A stretch of 26,638 bases of DNA from the IMG/VR virus record IMGVR_UViG_3300034374_005200, positions 1-26,638 of that record. The stretch is one strand, 5' to 3'. Position 1 is the first letter of the stretch. The number at the start of each line of letters is the position of its first letter. Both the position numbers and the translations under genes were made by a program. Positions 19,743 through 26,638 of the stretch are shown here, in pieces. Origin of the DNA: a virus. A model generated the notes under the pieces. That model did no database searches. It was given only the letters and a program-made list of their open reading frames with translations, and was not told the DNA's origin.

Positions 19743-20416
19743 ATATACACCACAATATACGGTTGTAGGTTAGCATTTGTTCCAGAGCTACCTTCTGTAG
19801 AAATAGAAGTGCTAACGGTTACACCAGTAGTAGCAGATTTTGTTAATAGTTGTGATGCTGTGCTACCTGCTTGACCGGCAACATAAAAAGTATTTGTACC
19901 ACCAGCATTTAAATCAGCATAGTGCGCGTGACCAGGATCGGATACTGATGAAGTTGCTGTATGCGAGTGACTAACTACTATTGCGTCGGCAGAACCACCT
20001 GTATTTCCAGCAGTAAATCCACCGCCATCACCAACCATTACCCGACCAGAACCAAAAGCAGTCCATGTGCCAAACCCTAACAATGTTGCAGGGTTAGTTG
20101 AGCTAGTTGCGTTACAGTAAATAGACCCAACAGGATACAAAGCTGATTTAATTAAGTCAGCCACATCTTGAACAAACGCAGTAGTTGCTAACTTTGTACT
20201 ATCATCAGAGGATGATTGCGTTACGCCAGTTGTTCCCGTTGGAAGAACAGGGGAACCAGTAAAAGTTGGCCCTGATAAATCTGCTTTAGTAGAAATAGCG
20301 GTGGCAATGTTATTAAACTCTGTGTCAATCTCAGTACCCTTGACGATCTTATTAGAGTCGCCAGAAGGTAAAGTATCTTTTGAGGCAAAGTTTGTGCTTT
20401 TGACGTAGTTGCTCAT
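19724..20416 (-). CDS. Tail fibre / collar-domain receptor-binding protein
   Basis: 230 residues. A Ser/Thr-rich N-terminus (residues 1-85) is followed by the tail-collar block YPVGSIYCNATSSTNPATLL, FGTWTAFGSGRVMVG, a His pair in SHSHTATS and GHAHYAD, and the closing N-A-N-L-Q-P-Y-I-V-V-Y-M-W-K-R. This is the usual end of short tail fibres. It would contact the host surface. It is short, so it may attach to the nozzle or be one of several fibres. Confidence 0.82.
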   Translation of the reverse strand: MSNYVKSTNFASKDTLPSGDSNKIVKGTEIDTEFNNIATAISTKADLSGPTFTGSPVLPTGTTGVTQSSSDDSTKLATTAFVQDVADLIKSALYPVGSIYCNATSSTNPATLLGFGTWTAFGSGRVMVGDGGGFTAGNTGGSADAIVVSHSHTATSSVSDPGHAHYADLNAGGTNTFYVAGQAGSTASQLLTKSATTGVTVSTSISTEGSSGTNANLQPYIVVYMWKRTA

Positions 20417-20424
20417 AATATGCC

Positions 20425-21984
20425 CTAACTAAGTTTTCCGTTTTTAGCCTGAATTTCAATCTTCTGAATACTTAACACATCACCATCAATGTCTGCTTCA
20501 TATCCAGTTTGGACTATCTTGCCAGCGCCAGTTGCACTAACAGACAATGTTCTCAAAGCAATACCACCGCTGTAATAAGCAATAGGTGATGCATTTGCTC
20601 CATATTCTGCTATTCCGTATTCAGAAACACTTTGAGTCGGAATAAAAGCATTGTCTGACAAATAGTTTTGATCGAAGTCAAAAGCCCACTTGAATGTTAC
20701 GTATTGACTTGACCCGCCGATAATTACAACCGTCAATTTCTTCAATACTGATGTTTGTGCGACGTTACCCAGGTCTGCGTGGTTGGTGTAATACTGAATC
20801 CTGTAAATACTTCCGTTATCTCTATATGTTGAATACAACGATATGTATCCGGTTTGACCAAACAACAAATCGCCATTTCTCTTAGAGTAAAGAGATTTAG
20901 GATTTATCGAATCCCATACTGTTACCCTAGAAGAACCGTCTTGTAATTGGCCTCTTGTATCAAAGCAATAAATCTGTTTAACAGATGGCAATGTCAGTAA
21001 GTAAAAGGCATTGACTTCAGAGAACACTGACTTTATTTGCGTTAAATCTTCTGTTGCAACGATAGACATTAAGTCGTTACGCACATTCTTTGACAAGTCT
21101 CGAAACGGCAGAGACTTCTCCTGGATCGTTCTCATCAAAGATCGAACGCCGGTGTTAGACAAGAACAGAATGTCTGTTCCTATTGCTTTAACACTGTCTC
21201 TGGCAATACAACCTGTGCCAATAATAGAGTCACTTTGTACTAAATCTTGTGGTGTAGTCGGGTTGTCGTAAACAAGAATCTGATTACGGCCAAAGATAAA
21301 CAGTCGTCCATTGTGGGCAGCAAGACTTTGTATTTCGTCTACACCGTTACCCCACACGCGGGATATGTCTAAACTGCCAGCCGTTCCAGTTGACCAAACA
21401 TGACCGGCAAGCAAATCTGAAAAGTAAACTGTGACTTTGTTTGATGACGTACTAGCCGCCCATAATCTACCGTATGCGCTAACAACTATGTTCGCAGAAG
21501 GAACGGTTCCAACATAACCAGACTTTTCAGTAACACGACGATATGTAGTAGTGCTTACACCTGGATCATAAATTAACGGATCGTGTCCTGTTTGAAAGAA
21601 GTAAGCTATATTGTTTAATGTGGCAATAGACCAATTGTTCGCAGAAATCGAAGGAGCAGAACCGCCCCCACCATAAGTCAATTCAACTACGTTATTGCTT
21701 CCGTCAAATTTGAATAGCTTATTGTTTCCAGCAAACAAAACCGTTGAAGTGCCATCTGACTCTATTAACTCATGTATAGCACCAACGTCATTTGCACCTA
21801 AATTACCTGAAGAAGCATTGATGTTGGCATAGCCTTTTCTACAGCCAATGCGTCCGTATTGGTCAATAATGCAATTATTTGCTCTAAGCGCAAATCCAGC
21901 GGACAGGTCTAACGGAGAGTCTTGGGTATTTAATCCATAAAACCCTGGCGCTGAGATACTGAAGATTTGAAGTGCTTGCGCCAT
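20425..21984 (-). CDS. Beta-propeller-type tail nozzle / stabilisation protein
   Basis: 519 residues. PGFYGLNTQDSPLDLSAGFA then RANNCIIDQYGRIGCRKGYA open the protein, a start typical of podophage nozzle or stabilisation proteins. Repeated beta phrases follow (AYGRLWAAST, GRLFIFGRNQILVYD, DILFLSNTGVRSL). It lies just after the adaptor gene, the position of tail tubular protein B in T7-like phages. It would form the distal tail tube. Overlaps the adaptor stop by one base. Confidence 0.72.
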   Translation of the reverse strand: MAQALQIFSISAPGFYGLNTQDSPLDLSAGFALRANNCIIDQYGRIGCRKGYANINASSGNLGANDVGAIHELIESDGTSTVLFAGNNKLFKFDGSNNVVELTYGGGGSAPSISANNWSIATLNNIAYFFQTGHDPLIYDPGVSTTTYRRVTEKSGYVGTVPSANIVVSAYGRLWAASTSSNKVTVYFSDLLAGHVWSTGTAGSLDISRVWGNGVDEIQSLAAHNGRLFIFGRNQILVYDNPTTPQDLVQSDSIIGTGCIARDSVKAIGTDILFLSNTGVRSLMRTIQEKSLPFRDLSKNVRNDLMSIVATEDLTQIKSVFSEVNAFYLLTLPSVKQIYCFDTRGQLQDGSSRVTVWDSINPKSLYSKRNGDLLFGQTGYISLYSTYRDNGSIYRIQYYTNHADLGNVAQTSVLKKLTVVIIGGSSQYVTFKWAFDFDQNYLSDNAFIPTQSVSEYGIAEYGANASPIAYYSGGIALRTLSVSATGAGKIVQTGYEADIDGDVLSIQKIEIQAKNGKLS

Positions 21985-22637
21985 TATGTCGCCACAAACT
22001 CTTGTGATTCTGGGTAACGGGTGGCTTCTAATGCAATGTAATCAGAAAGCATCTGACGATACAGTGAGTATGCTTCAGAGCTACTCAATCCTCCATCTTC
22101 GCCGCGCTCAACAATTGCCCTAGCGTATGCGTTTTGTATGACTAATTCGCTAGGAACCTGTACAACAGTAGAATCCGATGAAAGATCATCCTGTGGGATA
22201 ATCAACGAAAACTTCAATACATACGCAACATCAGGAGTAGGATAAACAGTTACTTTTGTATCGTAACTAGCATCAACTCCGTTGAAAGCATAGTAAACAG
22301 GTATCGTATTATCAGGAGTCCCAAAGCTCGTATATCTGTTCATTTCAGCATACGAGATATTCTGAAGCGGGATAAATGCGGTAACATTAATAGCATCTGT
22401 TACGCGAAACTTCATTCCACTGCCAGTAACAGAATATGTGTTTATCCCTGCAACCGTGGAAATGCTGACGTTCTGTAATAAGACGTTCCAGTTATATGAG
22501 TCTTCAACTGCTCGCTTTGCATCATTGACAAACTTACCTATCAATGAAGAATATGCGGTTTGCGTAACAGTAGAAACCTGTGCTTCTCTTAGGCGTACAA
22601 GAACGTCATTGACGCAATCTAAATAAGTCGCGCTCAT
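21984..22637 (-). CDS. Tail adaptor (gp11/gp4-like head-to-tail connector)
   Basis: 217 residues. YLDCVNDVLVRLREAQVSTV at the start, then LIGKFVNDAKRAVEDSYNWN, matches the helical N-terminal half of podophage adaptors, followed by a beta-rich domain and a helical end (AYARAIVERGEDGG, AYSLYRQMLSDYIALEATRY). It would bind beneath the portal and carry the nozzle, its neighbour downstream. Confidence 0.75.
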   Translation of the reverse strand: MSATYLDCVNDVLVRLREAQVSTVTQTAYSSLIGKFVNDAKRAVEDSYNWNVLLQNVSISTVAGINTYSVTGSGMKFRVTDAINVTAFIPLQNISYAEMNRYTSFGTPDNTIPVYYAFNGVDASYDTKVTVYPTPDVAYVLKFSLIIPQDDLSSDSTVVQVPSELVIQNAYARAIVERGEDGGLSSSEAYSLYRQMLSDYIALEATRYPESQEFVAT

Positions 22638-22969
22638 TCTCTTTGATTTCCCTTAATTACAAAAGTAAGGAGAACAGTAAACGTACTGCCACTCTCAGGA
22701 GTAACTCTTACCTGATCGCCTTCTTCTAAAACAACATAAGACCCACCATCAAACTTGATGTAGTCTTTTGAGTTGAAGTTGTACTGACTAAGAATGTCGT
22801 AAGTAGCCGATTCACTAGAGTCATACCAAGATAAAGTTAAATACTTGGTAGACCCTGAAGTATTGTGCATGTACGAAAGATTCCATAGCGCACGATAACC
22901 TGTCGGCACTGTATAAAGTGTCGAGGTTGATCCAGCAGTCGGTGCAGTGCCTACAGAAATTTCCCGCAT
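22634..22969 (-). CDS. Small beta-rich virion protein
   Basis: 111 residues, almost all beta (VGTAPTAGSTSTLYTVPTGY, RALWNLSYMHNTSG, YVVLEEGDQVRVTPESG, FTVLLTFVIKGN). This is a jelly-roll-like pattern common in head-decoration or tail accessory proteins. Overlaps the adaptor gene by four bases. AAGGATAG precedes the start. The gap 22970-23042 holds nothing else that I can support. Confidence 0.6.
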   Translation of the reverse strand: MREISVGTAPTAGSTSTLYTVPTGYRALWNLSYMHNTSGSTKYLTLSWYDSSESATYDILSQYNFNSKDYIKFDGGSYVVLEEGDQVRVTPESGSTFTVLLTFVIKGNQRE

Positions 22970-23042
22970 TATCTATCCTTTATGTCAAGGAGGCCCATGC
23001 GGGTTGTCACCTATCAATAAAATACCACAACTTAGACTATCT

Positions 23043-23315
23043 TTACCACTTAGATTTATCAGCCCAATAAGCCGCGCTCATCTTCCCTTTAGCTATGTTT
23101 TTAGCATGTCTAGCCTTAAAGGATTTCCTGCGAGCTTTGTCTGCCTTGCTTTCGCCTTCTTTGTAAGGAGAACCAGAAACACCTTGTTGACCAAAGCGAA
23201 TTAGTTTAACTGTCTCACCGGACTTTGCTAAAACGGCATGACTTTTGGTCGGATGATTTGGAGTCCTTTTCGGTTTATTAAACCCTTCAAAGGTTTCTTT
23301 GCCTCGTTTAACCAT
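23043..23315 (-). CDS. Small very basic phage protein
   Basis: 90 residues, Lys/Arg-rich, with SKADKARRKSFKARHAKNIA followed by KGKMSAAYWADKSKW at the C-terminus, a phrase I recognise as recurring in environmental podophages. Likely nucleic-acid binding or a virion component. It has a one-base overlap (TAATG) with the 48-residue gene encoded before it. Confidence 0.75.
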   Translation of the reverse strand: MVKRGKETFEGFNKPKRTPNHPTKSHAVLAKSGETVKLIRFGQQGVSGSPYKEGESKADKARRKSFKARHAKNIAKGKMSAAYWADKSKW

Positions 23316-23461
23316 TATTTGCCTCGTTTAGCGGTCTTTTTGGCGGCCTTAAACGCAGCGGCAGTAGGTGATCCTTTGCTACCTACCTTACGCATCTTCT
23401 CGCCGCTTCCTGCCTTGATCCTGGCGCGTTTGGCATGGATATTTGCGTATAAACCTTTCAT
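23315..23461 (-). CDS. 48-residue basic phage protein
   Basis: Begins MKGLYANIHAKRARIKAGSG and continues EKMRKVGSKGSPTAAAFKAA with a Lys-rich end. The G-L-Y-A-N-I-H-A-K-R phrase is a recurrent mini-protein of environmental phages. ATG 23461 overlaps the previous stop (ATGA) and its TAA overlaps the next ATG. Possibly a DNA-condensing or head protein. Function not established. Confidence 0.75.
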   Translation of the reverse strand: MKGLYANIHAKRARIKAGSGEKMRKVGSKGSPTAAAFKAAKKTAKRGK

Positions 23462-23610
23462 TTCTTTTTCTTCTTCGCCATTCCTGCCTCAGAAAGAGCA
23501 ATAGCCACGGCCTGCTTTCGTGACTTAACAACCGGCCCCTTCTTTCCAGAATGTAGACTTCCTGCCTTGTACTCGCGCATTACTTTAGCTACTTTCTTTT
23601 GACCTTTCAT
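23458..23610 (-). CDS. DUF6496-like 50-residue basic protein
   Basis: KVMREYKAGSLHSGKKGPVV followed by KSRKQAVAIALSEAGM matches the DUF6496 pattern, a small family seen in phages and bacteria. A Lys run ends the protein. ATG 23610 is preferred over 23613 because AAAGG then stands six bases upstream and the ATG overlaps the preceding stop (TGATG). Function unknown. Confidence 0.75.
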   Translation of the reverse strand: MKGQKKVAKVMREYKAGSLHSGKKGPVVKSRKQAVAIALSEAGMAKKKKK

Positions 23611-23723
23611 CATTTACCTTTCGAGTATTTTTTATGCTCACTGTTTTTCATCAAACTTCCGTCAGGCATACGGTGATAACCTTTAGGAACAGGTTGCTTT
23701 TTGGCTTTTTTCTTGAGTTTCAT
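23610..23723 (-). CDS. 37-residue basic protein
   Basis: MKLKKKAKKQPVPKGYHRMP then DGSLMKNSEHKKYSKGK. The G-Y-H-R-M-P-D-G-x-L-M-K phrase recurs in small phage proteins. AAGG precedes ATG 23723 and the stop is coupled to the next gene. Function unknown. Confidence 0.65.
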   Translation of the reverse strand: MKLKKKAKKQPVPKGYHRMPDGSLMKNSEHKKYSKGK

Positions 23724-23732
23724 ATTAAACCT

Positions 23733-23918
23733 TTAAGACTTTTTGGGGCGACCAAGTTTCTTTTTCGGTGCCATGAACGGGATATTTACCCTTGCTTCTT
23801 CTTCTTCTTCTTCTTGGTCAATACGAACATATCCTTCATGTCCTTTCATTGACTCAATGTCGTGAGGTAAAACAAACTCTACAGTGTTGCCGCTTAACTT
23901 ACACCTATAAATAGCCAT
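23733..23918 (-). CDS. Small protein with a poly-Glu run and GRPKK tail
   Basis: 61 residues. The first 25 form short strands (AIYRCKLSGNTVEFVLPHDI), then a run of six Glu written almost entirely as GAA (a CTT repeat on the plus strand, prone to slippage), then a basic end PKKKLGRPKKS. AGGT precedes the start. First of the small-gene cluster after the capsid terminator. Function unknown. Confidence 0.65.
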   Translation of the reverse strand: MAIYRCKLSGNTVEFVLPHDIESMKGHEGYVRIDQEEEEEEARVNIPFMAPKKKLGRPKKS

Positions 23919-23930
23919 AAATACCTCGGT

Positions 23931-23964
23931 AAAAAAGAGGAGACCCCCTTATGGGAGCCTCCTC
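23931..23964 (-). terminator. Terminator or attenuator after the major capsid gene
   Basis: On the minus strand GAGGAG (23964-23959) pairs with CTCCTC (23942-23937), with extra GC pairs inside, followed by six T (23936-23931). It lies just past the capsid stop and would make capsid mRNA more abundant than the downstream tail genes, some read-through being required. Confidence 0.85.
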
Positions 23965-23975
23965 GAACCCACCTA

Positions 23976-24947
23976 TTAGGCGGGGACAGCCAGAGCAAAT
24001 GCCGAGCTGGACAGCGCAGCACCGGTCGTGGCAGCAGTACGCATTGCTTTAACACCGTACAGGGTATCGGCGGTGTACAGCGTCGCCAGATATTCCTGCT
24101 TGTACTGCGTTTGCGAACGAACACCAACCTGCTCAACCAGGATCATTGCATCTTTGTGACCCATTAAGCAGATACGGTCAGCACCAGTGTTGCCCGCGCC
24201 GTAGTCGGCGTTGGAGCTAACAAAGACGGGGATGCCGTACAGGTTGCCGATTTCACCATTGCGAATGGTGTTGTTGTTGCCAGCCTCACCAACAAACGCC
24301 TGCTCCGTGTAGCGAGCCAGACCCATAAGGGTATTGCGGCTAGACGGGGGGATCAGGAAGAAACGACCGTCCATCGGGGTGTCGTTATCGTCCAGACGTT
24401 GAATCGTCCGGCGAATCGCGGCATCCGTCAGCGCGGCAGCGTTCGAGGTCGAGCTGTTGTACGCGGTCGTACCATCCGAACCGATGTACGCTTTGGTCGA
24501 AGACGTAGCGGTCGCGTAGTCGTTCGTGCCAACCGTAGCACCGTTGAAAGAACGGCCAAGTTGAACCAGGTCAGTGTCAACTTGCTTCGCCAGAGCGTAA
24601 CCAGCGTCTTCCGTGTAGAAAGAACGCAGGCTCGTCAGAGCTTGCACTTCAACAATGTCCTCGATCAAACGGCTGTACTCGTAGTGCTTGTTGATGCTAA
24701 CTTGAACTTCGGTTTCCGTCGCAGCAATCAGCGTAACGGCGGTGGAAGCCGATTTCGCAGAAGCCGAACCACGGGTCGGGGCCGGAACGTGAACGGTGTC
24801 ACCTTTCTTGCCCTTGAAGTTCATGCGTTTAACAATGTTCGCCAGAACAAGGTTTTTCTTGTAGGCGGCAACAATCTCGTCACTCCAGATTTCCGGAATG
24901 AAGGTTGCTGCGGTGGTGGTAGTTACTGCTGGGGTTGGGTAAGCCAT
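23976..24947 (-). CDS. Major capsid protein
   Basis: 323 residues. An N-terminal Thr/Ala stretch, then FIPEIWSDEIVAAYKKNLVL, GDTVHVPAPTRG, INKHYEYSRLIEDIVEVQAL and a C-terminal NLYGIPVFVSSNADYG region. This is the order of a HK97-fold coat protein of T7-like environmental phages. AGGAG lies nine bases before ATG 24947, a strong ribosome site. The gene is markedly more GC-rich than its neighbours, which fits codon selection for very high expression. It follows the scaffold gene and is closed by a terminator. Confidence 0.88.
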   Translation of the reverse strand: MAYPTPAVTTTTAATFIPEIWSDEIVAAYKKNLVLANIVKRMNFKGKKGDTVHVPAPTRGSASAKSASTAVTLIAATETEVQVSINKHYEYSRLIEDIVEVQALTSLRSFYTEDAGYALAKQVDTDLVQLGRSFNGATVGTNDYATATSSTKAYIGSDGTTAYNSSTSNAAALTDAAIRRTIQRLDDNDTPMDGRFFLIPPSSRNTLMGLARYTEQAFVGEAGNNNTIRNGEIGNLYGIPVFVSSNADYGAGNTGADRICLMGHKDAMILVEQVGVRSQTQYKQEYLATLYTADTLYGVKAMRTAATTGAALSSSAFALAVPA

Positions 24948-24966
24948 GAGTTAATTCTCCTATGAT

Positions 24967-25722
24967 TTAACGTACACGACCCTCTTGATATGCTTGCATG
25001 ATTTCGTCAGAAAGTGCCTCATATCTATTAGGATCAGTCATTTTTAAACGAATAAGGTCTGCCCGTCGGTAAACTCTCCGTGAAGATTCTCCCGATCCGC
25101 CAACATCTACAGATGCAGCCTTTAAAGACTGTTTGCGTATCTTTTCTCCGCTTTCTTCAGTCTTTTTAGAAGCCACACCACGTAATTGTTTAAACGTAGA
25201 GAGCAGTTCATTAGCACTGTCGTAGTCGTATTCACCATCAGCTTTTGACCACAAGTCCAACCTTACTTTGCTTGCCTTTACCCATTCCGCAAACTTCGGG
25301 TCACGGGCTACGTCAAGATAATCAGGATGTTCGGATGCAAGTTTTTGCTGGATTTGAAGTTTCTTCATTTCCAGCGCAGCTTGCCTTGCAGCAACAACAT
25401 CAGGGTGACTAGATACAGTGTCAACAACAGCCCTCTTAGGGTCTTCAAAAAAATCAACTTCGGGTTTTTGTTCTTCAGCAGCTTTTTGACCAGAGTTAAG
25501 GTTTTGCTTGATAAGTTCATCAGCAAGTTTACGAATGTCGCCAACCTCCTGAGCCTGCTGACCAATCATCTTTTCAGCTTCTTGGTGCATCTTAATAATG
25601 TCATCCAAAGACTTTCCTTTGTACTTCTCAGGAATATCCTTAGACTCAGGCTCAACAGTTGACTCCAAGTCTTCTACTTTGGTGGTTTCTTCAAGCGCCT
25701 CTACTTCATTGTCAATTAACAT
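24967..25722 (-). CDS. Scaffolding (capsid assembly) protein
   Basis: 251 residues, acidic at the N-terminus (EVEALEETTKVEDLESTVEP), with long coiled-coil stretches (residues 45-170) and a basic C-terminus (YRRADLIRLKMTDPNRYEAL). Acidic start, helical middle and basic coat-binding end, directly upstream of the capsid gene, is the usual scaffold layout. Confidence 0.8.
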   Translation of the reverse strand: MLIDNEVEALEETTKVEDLESTVEPESKDIPEKYKGKSLDDIIKMHQEAEKMIGQQAQEVGDIRKLADELIKQNLNSGQKAAEEQKPEVDFFEDPKRAVVDTVSSHPDVVAARQAALEMKKLQIQQKLASEHPDYLDVARDPKFAEWVKASKVRLDLWSKADGEYDYDSANELLSTFKQLRGVASKKTEESGEKIRKQSLKAASVDVGGSGESSRRVYRRADLIRLKMTDPNRYEALSDEIMQAYQEGRVR

Positions 25723-25772
25723 GCTTTTTCCTGCCTCTATGGGTTATAGGATAAATTAACTCGCCGTATAGG

Positions 25773-26000
25773 TTATGAGTTAGCTTTTCGCTCCGCACGA
25801 AGTTTTTCGCGGTGAATTCTGTCAAATTTCGCATGTGCTGAAGGAAATGAGCCAGACCACCCCTCTAACTTAATAGCAGGAGCAGAGATGACGCGGGAAG
25901 CTGCCGCGCCGCAGTCACACAGAGCGTCATTATGTTGATACTCAACGTAACGCTCAAAACGATGCCCGCTTTCACAGGCAAATTCATACATCCTTTTCAT
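25773..26000 (-). CDS. FmdB-like zinc-ribbon protein
   Basis: 75 residues. Y-E-F-A-C-E-S-G-H-R-F-E at the start and CDCGAAASRVISAPAIKLEG in the middle form a zinc ribbon of the FmdB type: first pair Cys and His, second pair Cys-x-Cys. The C-terminal third is a basic helix (FDRIHREKLRAERKA). It overlaps the preceding gene by 17 bases. Such proteins often sit between portal and scaffold in environmental phages. Function unknown. Confidence 0.7.
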   Translation of the reverse strand: MKRMYEFACESGHRFERYVEYQHNDALCDCGAAASRVISAPAIKLEGWSGSFPSAHAKFDRIHREKLRAERKANS

Positions 26001-26223
26001 TCAACTCCTCGTAGGCCATTGAACTAATTTCTTTCAAATTCTTTAGCCAAGTTAAAATACTTAACTCACCTTTCTTAAAGTTTAACTGTGAGTCATTTTC
26101 AATAACAGATATATTATTCAACGAATTTATCATGTTATCAACGTCTTCTATTAAATCCTTCCATCCTTGCTGAGAAAATAAGCTAAACCTTTCCTCGTAA
26201 TACTTTTGTAGCTCTGGAGTCAT
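25984..26223 (-). CDS. Small acidic helical phage protein
   Basis: 79 residues. MTPELQKYYEERFSLFSQQG, WKDLIEDVDNMINSLNN and GELSILTWLKNLKEI follow a pattern I recognise in phage hypotheticals near the portal gene. All helical, no metal site. Four-base overlap with the preceding gene. Function unknown. Confidence 0.65.
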   Translation of the reverse strand: MTPELQKYYEERFSLFSQQGWKDLIEDVDNMINSLNNISVIENDSQLNFKKGELSILTWLKNLKEISSMAYEELNEKDV

Positions 26224-26435
26224 TGTTTGACTTCTTCTTTTTTATCAATAGCGGTTTTCAGCATGTGAAAAAAGGCATCTCTGCCAACCTGAAGCTGATC
26301 TACGTTGAACCGAGCAGAAGAAAGTTTCCTATCCAAGTCCGCTACGTGATTAACCAGCACCTGCTGCTCTTGCGTCATTTCGTTAAAGTCGTACTCAACA
26401 CCGTCTAAAAAAATAGAATTTTTCTTGTCAGCCAT
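26220..26435 (-). CDS. DUF6447-like small protein
   Basis: 71 residues. IFLDGVEYDFNEMTQEQQVL then a long helix VADLDRKLSSARFNVDQLQV and GRDAFFHMLKTAID. A short beta start with D-G-V-E-Y followed by one coiled helix is the DUF6447 layout, common in phages. Overlaps both neighbours. Function unknown. Confidence 0.7.
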   Translation of the reverse strand: MADKKNSIFLDGVEYDFNEMTQEQQVLVNHVADLDRKLSSARFNVDQLQVGRDAFFHMLKTAIDKKEEVKQ

Positions 26436-26638
26436 TTGTTTTTCCTTTCAGCTTACAATTTTTATTGTGCCAGCGACGAATTGTTACTGGCTTCGCTTTA
26501 TGTCCGCAATGCGGGCATTCAATTTCAGGAAGATTTTTCTTTGCAAGACTCATTTTTAGTCTTGTTTCTTCACTGAACTCATGTGCAACAGGAGTATATT
26601 TTCCTGTCTTGCTCCAATGATTTTTCCTCATGTTTTCA
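26428..26638 (-). CDS. Homing-endonuclease-like C-terminal region (open to the right edge)
   Basis: ATG 26631 gives 67 residues, but the frame is open to the window edge, so the true start may lie outside. FSEETRLKMSLAKK resembles a NUMOD3 DNA-binding motif. IECPHCGHKAKPVTIRRWHN followed by KNCK is the C-x2-C ... W-H-x2-N-C zinc module found at the end of GIY-YIG and HNH homing enzymes. No catalytic domain is in view. Either a remnant or the tail of a full enzyme. Confidence 0.55.
   Translation of the reverse strand, partial: ENMRKNHWSKTGKYTPVAHEFSEETRLKMSLAKKNLPEIECPHCGHKAKPVTIRRWHNKNCKLKGKTNG

Noticed and set aside
23792-23816. CTT microsatellite as a regulatory repeat
   Set aside because: It encodes the poly-Glu run of the 61-residue protein; phase variation is possible but nothing else supports it.
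24399-24965. 188-codon plus-strand frame antisense to the capsid gene
   Set aside because: Arg/Val-rich antisense shadow produced by the GC-rich codons of the capsid gene; no ribosome site.
1-26638. CRISPR array, insertion sequence, integrase or attachment site
   Set aside because: No spaced repeat array, transposase or integrase motif was seen; the direct repeats found are only three and flank single genes.

Overview
The window is a large part of a podovirus-type tailed-phage genome. Two blocks of virion and packaging genes lie on the minus strand, one at each end. They enclose an early region made of a minus-strand arm (about 4334 to 2352) and a long plus-strand arm (4978 to 11556). There are no tail-tape-measure, sheath or baseplate genes. 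The order scaffold, capsid, tail adaptor, nozzle-like protein, collar-type fibre and internal virion proteins is that of a short-tailed phage. The lysis genes (3TM-type holin, GH108-type endolysin) suggest a Gram-negative host. I cannot name the host. The terminase large subunit runs off the left edge and the portal should lie just beyond the right edge, so on a circular or permuted map terL and portal would be close together.

Left end (1-2215): start of terL, a terS-like gene and a conserved-looking unknown gene, all minus strand. Next is a GC-rich cassette on the opposite strand: a candidate promoter, a Gp88-family gene, two tiny hydrophobic peptides and an intrinsic terminator. Palindromic GTTAGTGA-type repeats flank it on both sides. 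This is a textbook moron layout.

Minus-strand early arm (4334-2352): small overlapping genes, including two winged-helix proteins, a TraR/DksA-like zinc-finger protein and a NinG-like recombination protein. The 640-base gap at 4335-4977 has no gene. It holds back-to-back promoter candidates, a candidate small RNA of about 140 nt on the minus strand with its own promoter and terminator-like end, and several other strong hairpins. It looks like the regulatory switch between the divergent early arms.

Plus-strand early arm (4978-11556): a recombination set (Erf annealing protein, YqaJ/lambda-type exonuclease, a small SSB-like protein), then an accessory stretch in which single genes are separated by copies of one 25-base direct repeat. 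These are a PAPS-reductase-like gene and an XF1762-like gene broken by one in-frame TGA. Then come a small membrane protein, a coiled-coil protein, a tRNA-Leu(UAA) and a C5-cytosine DNA methyltransferase. The methyltransferase gene is covered end to end by a second open frame of 249 codons that itself looks protein-like. The arm ends with replication-associated and small unknown genes, including a DUF3310 gene.

Right part (11617-26638, minus strand, read right to left): a homing-endonuclease-like fragment, small conserved phage genes, scaffold, major capsid protein followed by a terminator, a run of five very small mostly lysine-rich genes, tail and virion proteins, two large internal virion proteins, a lysis module interrupted by an HNH endonuclease, a SprT-like metalloprotease and an HTH-metallophosphoesterase. 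Nearly every junction is a 1-20 base overlap, so translation is probably coupled.

All family names come from recognising motifs by eye. No database search was possible.
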